Under the pieces are notes generated by a model. That model saw only the letters and a list, made by a program, of their open reading frames with translations. It ran no database searches and had not been told where the DNA came from. A program made the position numbers and the translations under genes. From Lysobacteraceae bacterium (GTDB lineage: Bacteria > Pseudomonadota > Gammaproteobacteria > Xanthomonadales > Xanthomonadaceae), in assembly GCA_016789405.1 (NCBI GenBank), contig JAEUPQ010000017.1, positions 124,001 through 188,000 on the forward strand: a stretch of 64,000 nt of DNA, written 5' to 3'. This document shows, in pieces, positions 1 through 9,448 of this stretch (position 1 is the first letter of the stretch; each line of letters begins with the position of its first letter).

Positions 1-998
1 GGGCGGCACAGGTTTCGCCGACCTGGTCGCGTCGGCGATCGCTGGCGCGGATCGTGGCCCGGCAGGTCGCCGCGGACCACACCGTGACCCTCGTGCTGGC
101 CCCCAATCGGCATGTCCGCATGCCCGCACCGGGCCAGCACATGGTGGTCGGCGCGGAAGTCGACGGCCGCCGTGTCGGTCGCAGCTACAGCCCCAGCCCG
201 CTGCCAGGCCGTCGCCTTGCGATCACCGTGAAGGCGGTCGCGGATGGGCGCCTGAGCCGGCATCTGGTGCAGTCCGCGCGCGTCGGCGATGTCCTCAGCC
301 TGGGCGAACCGTTCGGCACGTTCGCATTGCCACGAGACGATGCCCCGGTGCTGCTGCTGGCCGGCGGCAGCGGGATCACGCCGCTGATGGCGCTGCTGCG
401 TGCCGAGGCGGCACGTGGCTTCACGCGCCCGATCACGTTGGCCTGCTGGGTGCGGACGCCGGGCGAGGCCTGTTTCGTCGACGAATTGCGCGCGATCGCC
501 GACGCGCATCCGTCCTTGCGCCTCCACCTCGCGACGACACGCGAAGCAGATCCGCGTTTCGCGCATGGACGGCTCGATGCTGCCATCCTCGCTGGCTGGA
601 CGGGCGAGGGCGCTGCGCCGCATGTCCTCGCCTGCGGCAGCGCGGGTTTCGTGGCGCACGCACGCGCCCTGTGCACCGATGTCGCCGCGTCGTTCCAGGC
701 GGAAGCCTTCAGCCCGCCGCCTGCGCCCGATGGCGAGCAGGGCGAGGCCGAGATCCATCTTTCGCGCAGCGGCACCACCTTGCGCGTGCCGCGCAACCAG
801 CCCCTGCTGGTCGCTCTGGAAGCGGCCGGCCTGCGCCCCGCGCACGGCTGCCGGATGGGCATCTGCAATTCCTGCGCCTGCGGCAAGGCCGCCGGCACCA
901 CACGCGACGTGCTGAGCGGCGCGTGCGACCCCGAACCTGCCACCGCCCTGCGCCTGTGCGTCAACGCGGCCGCGGGCGACCTCGTCCTCGACCTGTGA
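1..998 (+). CDS. Ferredoxin reductase (FAD/NAD(P)H, 2Fe-2S), 5' end cut by window
   Basis: This is a three-domain electron-transfer reductase passing electrons from NAD(P)H through FAD to a 2Fe-2S centre. Visible motifs are the FAD-binding RSYSPSP, the nucleotide-binding LLLAGGSGITPL and a plant-type 2Fe-2S cluster near the C-terminus (C-x4-C-x2-C in GCRMGICNSC, last Cys in LRLC). The frame is open without a stop from base 3, and residues before the GTG at 54 (a WSRRRS... stretch) look like the usual start of this family, so the true start lies left of the window. The desaturase gene begins 8 bases after the stop, so this enzyme probably feeds electrons to it, as in the Pseudomonas DesC/DesB pair. 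That pairing is inferred from context. Confidence 0.9.
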   Translation, partial: AAQVSPTWSRRRSLARIVARQVAADHTVTLVLAPNRHVRMPAPGQHMVVGAEVDGRRVGRSYSPSPLPGRRLAITVKAVADGRLSRHLVQSARVGDVLSLGEPFGTFALPRDDAPVLLLAGGSGITPLMALLRAEAARGFTRPITLACWVRTPGEACFVDELRAIADAHPSLRLHLATTREADPRFAHGRLDAAILAGWTGEGAAPHVLACGSAGFVAHARALCTDVAASFQAEAFSPPPAPDGEQGEAEIHLSRSGTTLRVPRNQPLLVALEAAGLRPAHGCRMGICNSCACGKAAGTTRDVLSGACDPEPATALRLCVNAAAGDLVLDL

Positions 999-1006
999 CC
1001 GAACCC

Positions 1007-2152
1007 ATGACCACACCGCGCAACCGCCCGCTGGGCGCAGACGAACTGGAGCGCTTCGGCCACGAGCTCGATGCCTTGCGCGAGCGCGTGACCGCCACGC
1101 TCGGCCAGGCAGACGCTGATTACATCCGCCGAATCCACGCTTCGGTACGGATCACCGGCATCGCCGGTCGCGTGCTCATCGGCGCCGGCGCGATCACGGG
1201 CGGATTGCTCGGCGCGATCCTGCACCCGGCCGCGCTCGCGATGCTGGTCGCCGGCACGCTGCTGCTCGCGCTGTCGAAGATCCTCGAGAACATGGAGCTG
1301 GGCCACAACGTCATCCACGGACAGTACGACTGGATGCAGGACCCGCGTTTCGACGGCCGCAGCTACGAATGGGACATCGCCGGCACCGCCGACAACTGGC
1401 GCAAGACCCACAACTGGCGCCATCACACCTGGACCAACGTGCGCGGCATGGACGACGACATCGGCTACGGCCTGCTGCGCATTTTCCCGGAGCAGCGCTG
1501 GCGGCCGTTCTACCTGATGCAGCCGGTGGTCGCGGTGGTGTTCGCGCTCCTGTTCGAGTGGGGCATCGCCATCCAGGACCTCCGCCTGGGTCGCTGGTTC
1601 GCCGGCAAGGTGACCTTCGCGAAGCTGCGCGAACAGGCCCGCCCGGTCGGCAGCAAGGTCGCGCGCCAGGTGCTGCGCGACTACATCGTCTTCCCGCTGC
1701 TCGCGGGTCCGTGGTGGCTCACGGTGCTGGTCGCGAACGCCATCGCCAACGTGATCCGCAACATCTGGACCTACGTGATCATCTTCTGCGGCCACTTCAC
1801 CGCGGATGCGGAAACCTTCTCGAAGGAATCGGCCATCGGCGAGTCGCGCGGCCACTGGTACCTGCGCCAGCTGCGCGGATCCTCGAACATCTCAGGCGGT
1901 CGCTGGATGGACCTGATGTCCGGCAACCTCAGCCACCAGATCGAACATCATTTCTATCCGGACCTCCCTGCGAATCGCTATGCCGCGATCGCCGTCGAAG
2001 TCCGCGAGATCTGCGCACGCTACGGCCAGCACTACGACACCGGTTCGCTCCCGAAACAATTCGGACAAGTGATGTGGCGCATCCTTCGCCACGCATTCCC
2101 CAGCCGCCCGCGTCGACAGCGCGAGCCTGCGATGGCGCCCGTCGCGGGCTGA
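1007..2152 (+). CDS. Membrane fatty acid (acyl-CoA) desaturase, DesB-like
   Basis: This 381-residue membrane di-iron desaturase would introduce a double bond into acyl chains using electrons from the reductase encoded just upstream. The three histidine boxes are all present: HNVIH (about residue 102), HNWRHH (about 134) and HQIEHH (about 310), with hydrophobic stretches between boxes 1 and 2 and before box 3. The ATG at 1007 is chosen; a GTG at 995 overlaps the reductase stop and would add only four residues. Neither start has a clear Shine-Dalgarno sequence, so translational coupling to the reductase is likely. Substrate and regiospecificity cannot be read from sequence. Confidence 0.92.
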   Translation: MTTPRNRPLGADELERFGHELDALRERVTATLGQADADYIRRIHASVRITGIAGRVLIGAGAITGGLLGAILHPAALAMLVAGTLLLALSKILENMELGHNVIHGQYDWMQDPRFDGRSYEWDIAGTADNWRKTHNWRHHTWTNVRGMDDDIGYGLLRIFPEQRWRPFYLMQPVVAVVFALLFEWGIAIQDLRLGRWFAGKVTFAKLREQARPVGSKVARQVLRDYIVFPLLAGPWWLTVLVANAIANVIRNIWTYVIIFCGHFTADAETFSKESAIGESRGHWYLRQLRGSSNISGGRWMDLMSGNLSHQIEHHFYPDLPANRYAAIAVEVREICARYGQHYDTGSLPKQFGQVMWRILRHAFPSRPRRQREPAMAPVAG

Positions 2153-2219
2153 GTACTCCCCCGGTTGCGACCCGTCGCCCCGGCTGGCAGCATCGGGGCT
2201 TCGCCAGCAGGGGCACGCG

Positions 2220-3032
2220 ATGTCGAACGCACGCAAGTGGATCAGGTGGATCCAGTTCGGCGCCATCGCCGTGGTGGTGGGCGCCATCGCCGCCGACGCC
2301 CTGCTGGAAGATCGCTACCCCGGCGTGTTCGCGATGGTCGAGCTCGGATTCGTGATGCTGGTGGTGCTGGTCGTCGGATTCGGCGTGCTGGGCCTGGGCT
2401 GGCAAGCCCTGTCGGATCTCACGCGCAATCGGACCGAGGGTGTGACCGGTCCGGTCGAGGTCTCCCTGCACGCGCCACGCGCCGGCCTGTGGGTGGTCGT
2501 GGCGATTCTGGTCCTTGCTTCCGCTGCCGTCGCGGCCTGGTATTTCACGGGTGCCGAGCGCGATCCCGACTTCCTGCCGATTTCGGCATGGGACCTGCAG
2601 TCCCAGGTCATCGCGGGACTGTTCGTGCTGATCTGGTCGGTGCTGCTGCTCGGCTTCGCGTCGATGGCGATCCGCAGGGCGCCGTGGTTCGTGCTGACGC
2701 CACGTGGCTTCCTGTATGCGCCGGGCGGCATGTCGCCTGGTTTCGTGCGCTGGGAAGACGTGACCAACCTGCGCGAGACCGAGATCGTGTCGAGTCGCGA
2801 TCGCGATGGCCCGGGCACCGAGCGCGTGCTTGCGGTGGGCATGCGCGACCCGTCGAAGTACCGCGCACGCTACAACCCCATGCTGGGGCTGCTGGTGCGG
2901 CTCGGTGGACAACTCCACGCCGCACAGACAGACGGCCCGGCGGACATCCTCATCGATCCCGCCGATTTCGGGCCCCGTTACGACGAGATCAGGGCCCGCA
3001 TGGAAGCGCTGCACGCCGAGGCGCAGCGCTGA
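2220..3032 (+). CDS. Predicted membrane protein with PH-like segment, unknown function
   Basis: This 270-residue protein has four likely membrane segments (about residues 10-28, 36-58, 80-103 and 122-145). They are followed by a soluble region in which PWFVLTPRGFLY and FVRWEDVTNL resemble the strands of bacterial PH-like domains. An AGGGG tract sits about 8 bases before the ATG. It lies 67 bases after the desaturase on the same strand and ends 21 bases from pyrB, which points toward it. No catalytic motif is visible and no function is proposed. Confidence 0.75.
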   Translation: MSNARKWIRWIQFGAIAVVVGAIAADALLEDRYPGVFAMVELGFVMLVVLVVGFGVLGLGWQALSDLTRNRTEGVTGPVEVSLHAPRAGLWVVVAILVLASAAVAAWYFTGAERDPDFLPISAWDLQSQVIAGLFVLIWSVLLLGFASMAIRRAPWFVLTPRGFLYAPGGMSPGFVRWEDVTNLRETEIVSSRDRDGPGTERVLAVGMRDPSKYRARYNPMLGLLVRLGGQLHAAQTDGPADILIDPADFGPRYDEIRARMEALHAEAQR

Positions 3033-3053
3033 GCGACGCGCCGTCGCAGGTGA

Positions 3054-4004
3054 TCAGCCGAGCAGTGCTTCCAGCACCGCCATGCGCGCGGCGACGCCGT
3101 TGCTGACCTGCCTGAGGATCAGCGACTGCGGGCCGTCGGCGACGTCGTCGTCGATCTCCACGCCGCGGTTCATCGGGCCGGGATGCATGACCACGGCGTC
3201 GGACGCGGCGCGCTTGAGGCGCTGCACGGTCAGGCCGTAGTCGCGGTGGTAGTCCTCCAGCGAGGACACCAGGCCCTGCTCCATGCGTTCGCGCTGCAGG
3301 CGCAGCATCATCACCACGTCGGCGCCGTCCAGGGCCTCGTCGAAGTCGTGGGTAACGTGGCAGCCGTCGAGCGTGCCGTCGTCCGGCAGCAGCGATGCGG
3401 GTCCGCACGCACGGATCTGCGTAGCGCCGAGTACGCGCAGCGCGTGCAGGTCGGAGCGGGCGACGCGCGAGTGCCTGATGTCGCCGATGATCGCGATCTT
3501 CAGCGACGGGAAATCCGTGCCCTTGGCCTGGCGCAGCGTGAGCATGTCGAGCAGGCCCTGGGTCGGGTGCGCGCTGCGACCGTCGCCGGCGTTGAGCAGG
3601 GCGGTGCCGGGGTTCGCGGCGGCGGCGAGTTCGGCGACCGCGCCGTCGTCCTTGTGGCGGATCACGAAGCCGCGCACGCCCATCGCCTCGATGTTCTTCA
3701 GCGTGTCCAGCGCGGTCTCGCCCTTCGTCGTGGACGAAGTGGACGCATCGAAGGCCAGCACGTCGGCGCCGAGGCGCTGCGCCGCGCGCTGGAAGCTCAG
3801 GCGCGTGCGCGTCGACGGTTCGAAGAACAGGGTGCAGATCGCGGTGCCGGCGAGTACCTGGCGCGCATCGTGGCCGTCGGCGAAATGCTGCGCGCGGTCG
3901 AGCAGGGCAGTGAGCATCTCGCGCGGCATGTCCTGCAGGGTGAGGAGATGGCGCAGGCGGCCCTGTGTGTCGTATTGCGCGGTCGTCGGCATCGGCGTGT
4001 TCAC
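3054..4004 (-). CDS. pyrB: Aspartate carbamoyltransferase catalytic chain PyrB
   Basis: It catalyses the committed step of pyrimidine synthesis, carbamoyl phosphate plus L-aspartate to carbamoyl-aspartate. The carbamoyl-phosphate motif FEPSTRTRLSF and the HPTQGLLD loop are both present, and the 316-residue length is normal for a catalytic chain. The frame opens with GTG at 4004; an in-frame ATG at 3992 would shorten it by four residues, and neither has a clear Shine-Dalgarno sequence. It lies 7 bases downstream of ruvX and is the last gene of the yqgE-exonuclease-ruvX-pyrB unit. No pyrI regulatory-chain gene and no attenuator-like structure is seen nearby. Confidence 0.97.
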   Translation of the reverse strand: MNTPMPTTAQYDTQGRLRHLLTLQDMPREMLTALLDRAQHFADGHDARQVLAGTAICTLFFEPSTRTRLSFQRAAQRLGADVLAFDASTSSTTKGETALDTLKNIEAMGVRGFVIRHKDDGAVAELAAAANPGTALLNAGDGRSAHPTQGLLDMLTLRQAKGTDFPSLKIAIIGDIRHSRVARSDLHALRVLGATQIRACGPASLLPDDGTLDGCHVTHDFDEALDGADVVMMLRLQRERMEQGLVSSLEDYHRDYGLTVQRLKRAASDAVVMHPGPMNRGVEIDDDVADGPQSLILRQVSNGVAARMAVLEALLG

Positions 4005-4011
4005 GGAAAGG

Positions 4012-4482
4012 CTATTCGGAAGTGGGTTCGTCGATCATCACCGCGTCCTGCGGCATGGCCATCCAGCGATCGAGGATGATCGCGGCGGCCATCGCGTCCA
4101 GCAGTTCTGCATCGCGCCGCCGGCGCTGGCCGTCGGCGCGGCCTGCGGCGAAGCGGCGCGCGGCTTCCTGCGAGGAATTGCGCTCGTCCATCATCGCCAC
4201 TGGCAGTTTGTAACGGTCGCGCAGCGCATGCGCGAAGTCGCGCGCGCGCGCGCGGATCGGCTGGTCGCCGCCGTCGAGGGTCATCGGGTCGCCGACGATG
4301 AAGCCGGCCGGTCGCCATTCGCGCTGCAGCTTGTCGATGTGCGTCCAGTCAATCGCAACGTCGTGGACGTCGACCACCGCCAGCGGACGCGCGCTCAGCC
4401 CGAAACCGCTGCCCACGGCCACGCCGATGCGGCGCGCGCCGACATCGAAGGCCAGCACGGGACTGTCGGCGGGGATGCTCAT
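4012..4482 (-). CDS. ruvX: Putative pre-16S rRNA nuclease / Holliday junction resolvase RuvX (YqgF)
   Basis: This 156-residue RNase H-fold nuclease is thought to act in 16S rRNA 5'-end maturation, or as a junction resolvase. Its acidic residues sit in FDVGARRIGVAVG near the N-terminus, MDERNSSQEA near residue 100 and RRDAELLDAMAAA near residue 125, in the usual family order. The ATG at 4482 overlaps the stop of the upstream exonuclease by four bases (ATGA type). The yqgE-ruvX-pyrB order is conserved in many gammaproteobacteria; here an exonuclease gene is inserted in it. Confidence 0.94.
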   Translation of the reverse strand: MSIPADSPVLAFDVGARRIGVAVGSGFGLSARPLAVVDVHDVAIDWTHIDKLQREWRPAGFIVGDPMTLDGGDQPIRARARDFAHALRDRYKLPVAMMDERNSSQEAARRFAAGRADGQRRRRDAELLDAMAAAIILDRWMAMPQDAVMIDEPTSE

Positions 4483-5057
4483 GGTCGCACCGCCGCGCCG
4501 CCGAAGACGAAGGGCAACAGCCGCGCGATGTTGCGTGCATCGTCGATGCCGCGATGTTGCGTGCCGGAAAAGGTGAGGCCGGCCTTTTGGATCGCGCCCG
4601 ACAGGCCGTATTTCTTCTTCAGCGACTGGTGTTCGGAAAACATCTGCTTCACGTTGCAGTGCTGCGCCGACACCGGATTGGGGATGCGGTGGAAATCGCA
4701 GTCCTGCTGCAACTGGGTGCGGTCGTAGTCGCCCCAGGAGCAGAACGCGAAGTCGTTGTATCGATGCAGCCAGGCCTTGAACGCGTCGATGCATTCGGGA
4801 AAGGTCGGTGCGCCGTCGACATCCTGCTGGCGGATCGAGGTCAGTTGCATGCAGAACGGGGTCAGCTGCGGATGCCGCACCGGTTTCACGAAACTCTGGA
4901 ATTCGTCGACGACACGGAAGTCCCCATCCGTCATGACGGCGCCGAATTCGATGATTTCCATCTCCTGGCGCGGGACCGTACCGAGATTGCAACAGGTCGC
5001 TTCGAAATCGATGACGAGGTAGCGTGGGTAGGTCGCGATCAGCATCGACTCAGGCAT
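4479..5057 (-). CDS. 3'-5' exonuclease, DEDDh type (ERI-1/KapD-like)
   Basis: This 192-residue 3'-5' exonuclease has the DEDDh catalytic set: VIDFEATC (first Asp and Glu, about residue 17), [11 protein letters not shown] (Asp, about 110) and [14 protein letters not shown] (His and Asp, about 168-172). The family includes ERI-1 exoribonucleases and the KapD sporulation inhibitor, so an RNA substrate is more likely than DNA, but that is inferred. It overlaps the yqgE stop by eight bases and ruvX by four, so translation of all three is probably coupled. An ATG four codons inside (5045) is an alternative start. Confidence 0.88.
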   Translation of the reverse strand: MPESMLIATYPRYLVIDFEATCCNLGTVPRQEMEIIEFGAVMTDGDFRVVDEFQSFVKPVRHPQLTPFCMQLTSIRQQDVDGAPTFPECIDAFKAWLHRYNDFAFCSWGDYDRTQLQQDCDFHRIPNPVSAQHCNVKQMFSEHQSLKKKYGLSGAIQKAGLTFSGTQHRGIDDARNIARLLPFVFGGAAVRP

Positions 5058-5616
5058 GACCGCTGTAGTCGGTCATGCGGGTGATGTCCACGCCGATCCG
5101 CCCTGCGGCCGCCTGCCAGCGCGCTTCCAGCGGGGTCGCGAACAGCAGTTCGTTGTCGCTGTCCGCGGTGAGCCACGTGTTCTCGGACAGTTCCTGTTCG
5201 AGCTGGCCGGCGCCCCAGCCAGCGCAGCCGAGCATGACCGTCGAACGCGGCGGGCCGTCGCCATGGGCGATGGCTTCGAGGATGTCGCGCGAGGTCGTGA
5301 CATAAAGACCTTCGACGACCTTCAGCGTGGAGTCCCAGGTGCGTTCGCCATCGTGCAGCACGAAGCCTCGCTCGGGATGCACCGGGCCGCCGGCGAGGAC
5401 CTGGCGCTCGCGCAGCCGCAGGTCGTCAGTCGCGATGCCCATCTGTTCGAAGACTTCGCCCAGGGTGTATTCCGAGGGGCGGTTGATCAGCAGACCCATG
5501 GCGCCGTCTGCATCGTGCTGGCAGACCAGCGCCACGCCGCGCGAGAAATTCGGGTCCGCCAGCGAGGGCAGGGCGATCAACAGCTGATTGGCGAGGGGGA
5601 GTGTCTCTGGCAGCAT
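5050..5616 (-). CDS. yqgE: YqgE/AlgH family protein
   Basis: This 188-residue member of the YqgE/AlgH (UPF0301) family has the conserved [25 protein letters not shown] and [14 protein letters not shown] segments. Its biochemical role is unresolved; AlgH was linked to alginate control in Pseudomonas. The ATG at 5616 is chosen because family homology begins there. A perfect -10-like TACAAT ends six bases before the ATG, so the mRNA may be leaderless. It is the first gene of the yqgE-exonuclease-ruvX-pyrB operon. Confidence 0.95.
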   Translation of the reverse strand: MLPETLPLANQLLIALPSLADPNFSRGVALVCQHDADGAMGLLINRPSEYTLGEVFEQMGIATDDLRLRERQVLAGGPVHPERGFVLHDGERTWDSTLKVVEGLYVTTSRDILEAIAHGDGPPRSTVMLGCAGWGAGQLEQELSENTWLTADSDNELLFATPLEARWQAAAGRIGVDITRMTDYSGHA

Positions 5617-5622
5617 GCGCGC

Positions 5623-5628
5623 ATTGTA
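5623..5628 (-). promoter_or_regulatory. -10 hexamer TACAAT of the yqgE operon
   Basis: Read on the minus strand, TACAAT is followed by six bases (GCGCGC) and then the yqgE ATG. This puts the expected transcription start on the A of the start codon. No Shine-Dalgarno sequence or good -35 box is present. Confidence 0.6.
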
Positions 5629-5734
5629 CGGGATGGGCCCGGGACGGCGCGGATCGTCCAATGGCCCTGCCTTCATCCCCCACGCCGCGGCGCCTGCCCG
5701 GCCCTCCGAACCACCACAGAAAGGGAAGGAGTCC

Positions 5735-6778
5735 ATGAAGACTGTTCGTCTCGTCGTGTCTGCTGTCTGCTCGCTCGCGCTCTCGGCCGCGTTCTGCATC
5801 TCGGCGGCCTCGCCCGTTCAGATTCGTTCCCCGGCGCACGGGCCTGCTGCGCCCGCCGAGCGCGCCGCGCTGATCCGGGCCTTCGTCATGAAATGGGGTG
5901 GACACGTCGAGCGTGTCTACGGCGTGGACGTGCACGCCTGGAGCCAGCGCATGGTGCCCGTCTTCGCGCGTGGCGATGCCGACAACCTCCGTGACGCCGT
6001 GCGCCGCGACACCTTCGAATCCGCGCTGTCGGCACTGAACGGCCGTCCCGTGCGCGTCGATGAACGAACCATCGCGCGCTCGCCGATCGTGGCGCGTGCG
6101 CTCGGCGACCTGGCCCAGGACCTGGCGTTCACGCCGGTGCAGCCCTGTCGCATCGTCGACACGCGCATCGCCCAGGGCGCCGTCGCCGCGGGCCAGGTGC
6201 GCAGCTACCGTGCTGCCGGTCGCACCAGCTACGCCGACCAGGGCGGCAGCGCCACGAACTGCGGCTTGCAGAACGAAGTGCCGGGGGCGGTGATGCTGTC
6301 GGTGACCGCCGTCTCGCCGGCACAGGCGGGCTACGCCACCGTGTTCACTGCCGGCACGACGGTGCCGGGAACCGCCAGCCTCAACTATGTCGCCGGTGCG
6401 GTCGTGAACAACGCGGCGGTCGTGCGCGTGCCCAACCCGGCGACCGCCTACGACTTCTCGATCTACAGCTATGCCACCTCGGACTACGTGGTGGACGTCA
6501 TCGGTTTCTTCGCCGCGCCGCAAGCCACGGCCCTGTCCTGCGTCGACAGCGGCCTGGCGCAGGTCACCATCGGCATCGGAGCGACCGGCCAGGTTACTGC
6601 GCCGGCCTGCCTGCCGGGCTACACGGCGACCCAGCTCGACTGCGAATCCGGCTCGTGGTCGATGCCGATCGTGTTCTCCAGCCTGCGCGGCGGCGGCATC
6701 TGCGGCGCGCGCAACGGTGGCAACACGGCGGCGACCCTGACCGCGGCGCGGCGCTGTTGCCGCGTACCCGGACGCTGA
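5735..6778 (+). CDS. Secreted Cys-rich CCRVPGR-family protein, copy 1
   Basis: This is a 347-residue member of the six-copy family in this window. A signal peptide covers about residues 1-24. An N-terminal domain carries [15 protein letters not shown] and WSQRMVPVF (about residues 49-80). A beta-rich module runs from QPCRIVDTR (about 136) to [10 protein letters not shown] (about 250), and a variable tail ends in CCRVPGR. The mature part has eight cysteines: one each in PCR, NCG, SC, AC, DC and IC, plus the terminal pair. A strong GGAAGGAG lies five bases before the ATG. The DTR...GYF module resembles one found on actinobacterial cell-surface enzymes. Function is unknown; an exported binding or adhesion role is only a guess. 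It stands alone, 4.4 kb from the other five copies. Confidence 0.88.
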   Translation: MKTVRLVVSAVCSLALSAAFCISAASPVQIRSPAHGPAAPAERAALIRAFVMKWGGHVERVYGVDVHAWSQRMVPVFARGDADNLRDAVRRDTFESALSALNGRPVRVDERTIARSPIVARALGDLAQDLAFTPVQPCRIVDTRIAQGAVAAGQVRSYRAAGRTSYADQGGSATNCGLQNEVPGAVMLSVTAVSPAQAGYATVFTAGTTVPGTASLNYVAGAVVNNAAVVRVPNPATAYDFSIYSYATSDYVVDVIGFFAAPQATALSCVDSGLAQVTIGIGATGQVTAPACLPGYTATQLDCESGSWSMPIVFSSLRGGGICGARNGGNTAATLTAARRCCRVPGR

Positions 6779-6812
6779 ATCCGGAGCGCCTGAGAAACAT
6801 GCGTCGCAAACG

Positions 6813-6847
6813 ACGACAGCCGGGTCGCCCCGGCTGTCGTTTTCTTT
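6813..6847. terminator. Intrinsic terminator between copy 1 and scoB
   Basis: A perfect 12-bp stem (ACGACAGCCGGG / CCCGGCTGTCGT) with a TCGC loop is followed by TTTCTTTCTT on the plus strand. It terminates the copy 1 transcript and sits between convergent genes, so it may also serve scoB. Confidence 0.85.
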
Positions 6848-6866
6848 CTTGCGTTGCCTCGACGGG

Positions 6867-7496
6867 TCAGGCGGCGAACGGCACGCCGGTCTTCTCGCGC
6901 AGTTCGGCCTCGGTCACGTCCGGCGCCATCTCGACCAGTTTCAGGCCGTCGGCGGTCACGTCCATCACGGCCAGTTCGGTGATGATGCGGTTCACGACGC
7001 CCACGCCGGTCAGCGGCAGGGTGCACTCGGGCAGGATCTTGTGCTCGCCGTTCTTCGCGGTGTGCTCCATCAGCACCACCACGCGCTTCACGCCGGCGAC
7101 GAGGTCCATCGCGCCGCCCATGCCCTTGACCATCTTGCCGGGCACCATCCAGTTCGCGAGGTCGCCCTGGTGGGTGACCTGCATCGCGCCGAGGATCGCA
7201 AGGTCGATGTGGCCGCCGCGGATCATCGCGAAGGAATCGTGGCTGCCGAAATAGCTGGCGCCGGCACGTGCGGTGACAGTCTGCTTGCCGGCGTTGATGA
7301 GGTCGGCGTCGACCTCGTCCTCGGTCGGGAACGGGCCGATGCCGAGCAGGCCGTTCTCGCTTTGCAGCCACACGTCCATGCCGTCGGGAATGAAGTTGGC
7401 CACGAGCGTCGGCAGGCCGATGCCGAGGTTCACGTAGGCGCCGTCGCGCAGTTCCTGTGCGGCGCGCTGCGCCATCTGGTCGCGGGTCCAGGCCAT
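6867..7496 (-). CDS. scoB: 3-oxoacid CoA-transferase subunit B
   Basis: This 209-residue beta subunit of a succinyl-CoA:3-oxoacid (acetoacetate) CoA-transferase activates acetoacetate for ketone-body or short-chain acid use. The catalytic glutamate lies in the signature [12 protein letters not shown] near residue 46, and [14 protein letters not shown] and KGMGGAMDL follow as in the family. Its ATG shares a base with the scoA stop (TGATG), so the two subunits are translationally coupled. The nearby etfBA genes fit fatty-acid or ketone catabolism, but the two operons run in opposite directions. Confidence 0.95.
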   Translation of the reverse strand: MAWTRDQMAQRAAQELRDGAYVNLGIGLPTLVANFIPDGMDVWLQSENGLLGIGPFPTEDEVDADLINAGKQTVTARAGASYFGSHDSFAMIRGGHIDLAILGAMQVTHQGDLANWMVPGKMVKGMGGAMDLVAGVKRVVVLMEHTAKNGEHKILPECTLPLTGVGVVNRIITELAVMDVTADGLKLVEMAPDVTEAELREKTGVPFAA

Positions 7497-8209
7497 CAGT
7501 TCGCTCCTCCGGTCTTCACGGTGCGCTGTTCGATGCGCTTTTCGGGGGTCGGGTTGACGACGATGCGGTCGACGTAGATGCCCGGCAGGTGGATGTGGTC
7601 GGGATCGATCGCGCCGACCTCGACCAGTTCCTCGACCTCGGCCACGCAGACCTTGCCGGCCATCGCGCAGGCGGGGTTGAAGTTGCGTGCGGTCTTGCGG
7701 AACACCAGGTTGCCGGCGGCATCGGCCTTCCACGCCTTGACCAGCGACACGTCGGCCTTCAGCGCGGTTTCCATCACGTACCACTGGCCGTCGAACTGGC
7801 GGGTTTCCTTGCCGTCGGCGACGATCGTGCCGTAGCCGGTGCGGGTGAAGAACGCCGGGATGCCCGCGCCGCCGGCGCGCAGGCGCTCGGCCAGCGTGCC
7901 CTGCGGATTGAATTCGAGCTCGAGTTCGCCCGAGAGGTACTGGCGCTCGAATTCCTTGTTCTCGCCGACGTAGGACGAGATCATCTTCCTGATCTGCCGC
8001 GTCGCGAGCAGCATGCCCAGGCCGAAGCCGTCGACGCCCGCGTTGTTGGAGATCGCGGTGAGATCCTTCGCACCGGAGTCGCGCAGGGCCTCGATCAGGG
8101 CTTCGGGGATGCCGCAGAGGCCGAAACCGCCGACCGCGAGGGTCTGGCCATCGGCGACGAGGCCGCGCAGCGCTTCGGCCGCACTGTTGAAGACTTTGCT
8201 GTTGCTCAT
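7496..8209 (-). CDS. scoA: 3-oxoacid CoA-transferase subunit A
   Basis: This 237-residue alpha subunit pairs with ScoB. Conserved segments are [16 protein letters not shown] near residue 30, [13 protein letters not shown] and the [14 protein letters not shown]-terminus. The ATG at 8209 (MSNSKVF) is chosen because it is where homology starts; an ATG five codons upstream at 8224 is possible. The upstream region holds a TAGAAT hexamer that may be the operon promoter. The gene diverges from the ATP-grasp gene at 8389. Confidence 0.95.
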   Translation of the reverse strand: MSNSKVFNSAAEALRGLVADGQTLAVGGFGLCGIPEALIEALRDSGAKDLTAISNNAGVDGFGLGMLLATRQIRKMISSYVGENKEFERQYLSGELELEFNPQGTLAERLRAGGAGIPAFFTRTGYGTIVADGKETRQFDGQWYVMETALKADVSLVKAWKADAAGNLVFRKTARNFNPACAMAGKVCVAEVEELVEVGAIDPDHIHLPGIYVDRIVVNPTPEKRIEQRTVKTGGAN

Positions 8210-8273
8210 TCCGACACCGTGCATCGCATGGGGGCTGGCTCCTGTCGGGACCGTCCGGTCCGTGAAAGCCGCG

Positions 8274-8279
8274 ATTCTA
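8274..8279 (-). promoter_or_regulatory. Candidate -10 TAGAAT for scoAB
   Basis: On the minus strand TAGAAT lies 64 bases before the scoA ATG, in the 179-bp divergent intergenic region. No convincing -35 match is found 17 bases further upstream. Confidence 0.4.
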
Positions 8280-8388
8280 CCGGCTGACGTCGGCCGGGAC
8301 ACACCGTACTTTGGGGCATGTTGCGGATGCCGCACCGATGCTGCATGCAGCCTCTAGACTGGCGATCTTCCCGCCATCCGGTCCCGCC

Positions 8389-9288
8389 ATGCCGCGCATC
8401 GCCTTCGTCACCGCCATCGCCTCGCTCCACCGCGACGACGACATGCCGCCGCTGCTGGACGCCTGCGCGCGCGCCGGTCTCGATGCCGACGTCCGCGCCT
8501 GGGACGACCCCACGGTGTCCTGGCGACGGTACGACCTGGTGGTGCTGCGGTCGCCGTGGGACTACCACGCGCGGCTGCCGGAATTCCTCGCCTGGTGCGA
8601 GCACGTCGATGTCGCGTCCCGTCTGCTCAACCCACTCGACACGGTGCGGTGGAACACCGACAAGCACTACCTCGCCGATCTGGCCGAAGCCGGCGTGCCG
8701 GTGGTGCCGACCCGGTTCGTCGAGCCCGACGCCGAGCCGCTGCCGGCGCTGGAAGCGGCCCTGGCGGCCTTTCCGGACGCCGCCGAGCTGGTGGTCAAGC
8801 CGACCGTCAGCGCCGGTTCCGCCGACACCCAGCGGCATCGCCGCGACGAGGCCTTCGCCGCCGCCAACCATGTCGGCCGCCTGCTTTCCGCCGGGCGCGC
8901 GGTGATGCTCCAGCCCTATCTCGACGCCGTCGACACCCGCGGCGAGACCGCGCTGCTCTACTTCGACGGCGCGTTCAGCCACGCCATCCGCAAGGCCGCC
9001 CTGCTGCGTCCGGGCCGGGAAGGCGCCGATCACGCCGACCTGCCGGATGCCATCGCGCCGCGCATGCCTGATCCGGAGGAACTCGCTGCCGGCGACGCCG
9101 TGCTGGCCGCCCTGCGTGCCGGCACCGGCTCAACCCCGCTTTACGCCCGGGTCGACCTGATCCGCGATGCCGCCGGCCAGCCGACCCTGCTGGAGCTGGA
9201 GCTGACCGAACCCTCGCTGTTCTTCGCCGAAGCGCCGGGCGCGGCGGACCGTTTCGTCGAAGCGCTCGCGCGGCGGATCGCGGCCTGA
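8389..9288 (+). CDS. ATP-grasp domain protein (RimK/glutathione-synthetase-like)
   Basis: This 299-residue protein resembles ATP-grasp carboxylate-amine ligases of unknown substrate. LRSPWDYHARLPEFLAW and LNPLDTVRWNTDKHYL match the N-terminal part of RimK/glutathione-synthetase-like relatives. ELVVKPTVSAGS supplies the ATP-binding lysine and TLLELELTEPSLFF the metal-binding acidic strand near the C-terminus. The ATG at 8389 is chosen because homology begins at PRIAFVT; there is no Shine-Dalgarno sequence, and a TAGACT hexamer lies 28 bases upstream. It stands alone between scoAB and etfBA. Confidence 0.85.
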   Translation: MPRIAFVTAIASLHRDDDMPPLLDACARAGLDADVRAWDDPTVSWRRYDLVVLRSPWDYHARLPEFLAWCEHVDVASRLLNPLDTVRWNTDKHYLADLAEAGVPVVPTRFVEPDAEPLPALEAALAAFPDAAELVVKPTVSAGSADTQRHRRDEAFAAANHVGRLLSAGRAVMLQPYLDAVDTRGETALLYFDGAFSHAIRKAALLRPGREGADHADLPDAIAPRMPDPEELAAGDAVLAALRAGTGSTPLYARVDLIRDAAGQPTLLELELTEPSLFFAEAPGAADRFVEALARRIAA

Positions 9289-9374
9289 GCGCAGCAGCGC
9301 GAAGCACCTTCGTATACCGTTTCCCGAACCGAGCAAGCACTCGGGCAAAGACCGATAAGGTCTGGCCGATCAGG

Positions 9375-9380
9375 TAAAAT
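9375..9380 (+). promoter_or_regulatory. Candidate -10 TAAAAT for etfBA
   Basis: TAAAAT lies 68 bases before the etfB ATG. It follows a small CCGAG...CTCGG inverted repeat at 9329-9344 that could be an operator. The -35 region is a poor match, so this call is weak. Confidence 0.35.
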
Positions 9381-9448
9381 TCCGAGTCTTCGCCCGGCGC
9401 GGCGCGTCCGTCGCCGGGTTCTCTTCCGCACCCAGGACCCCCCGAACG

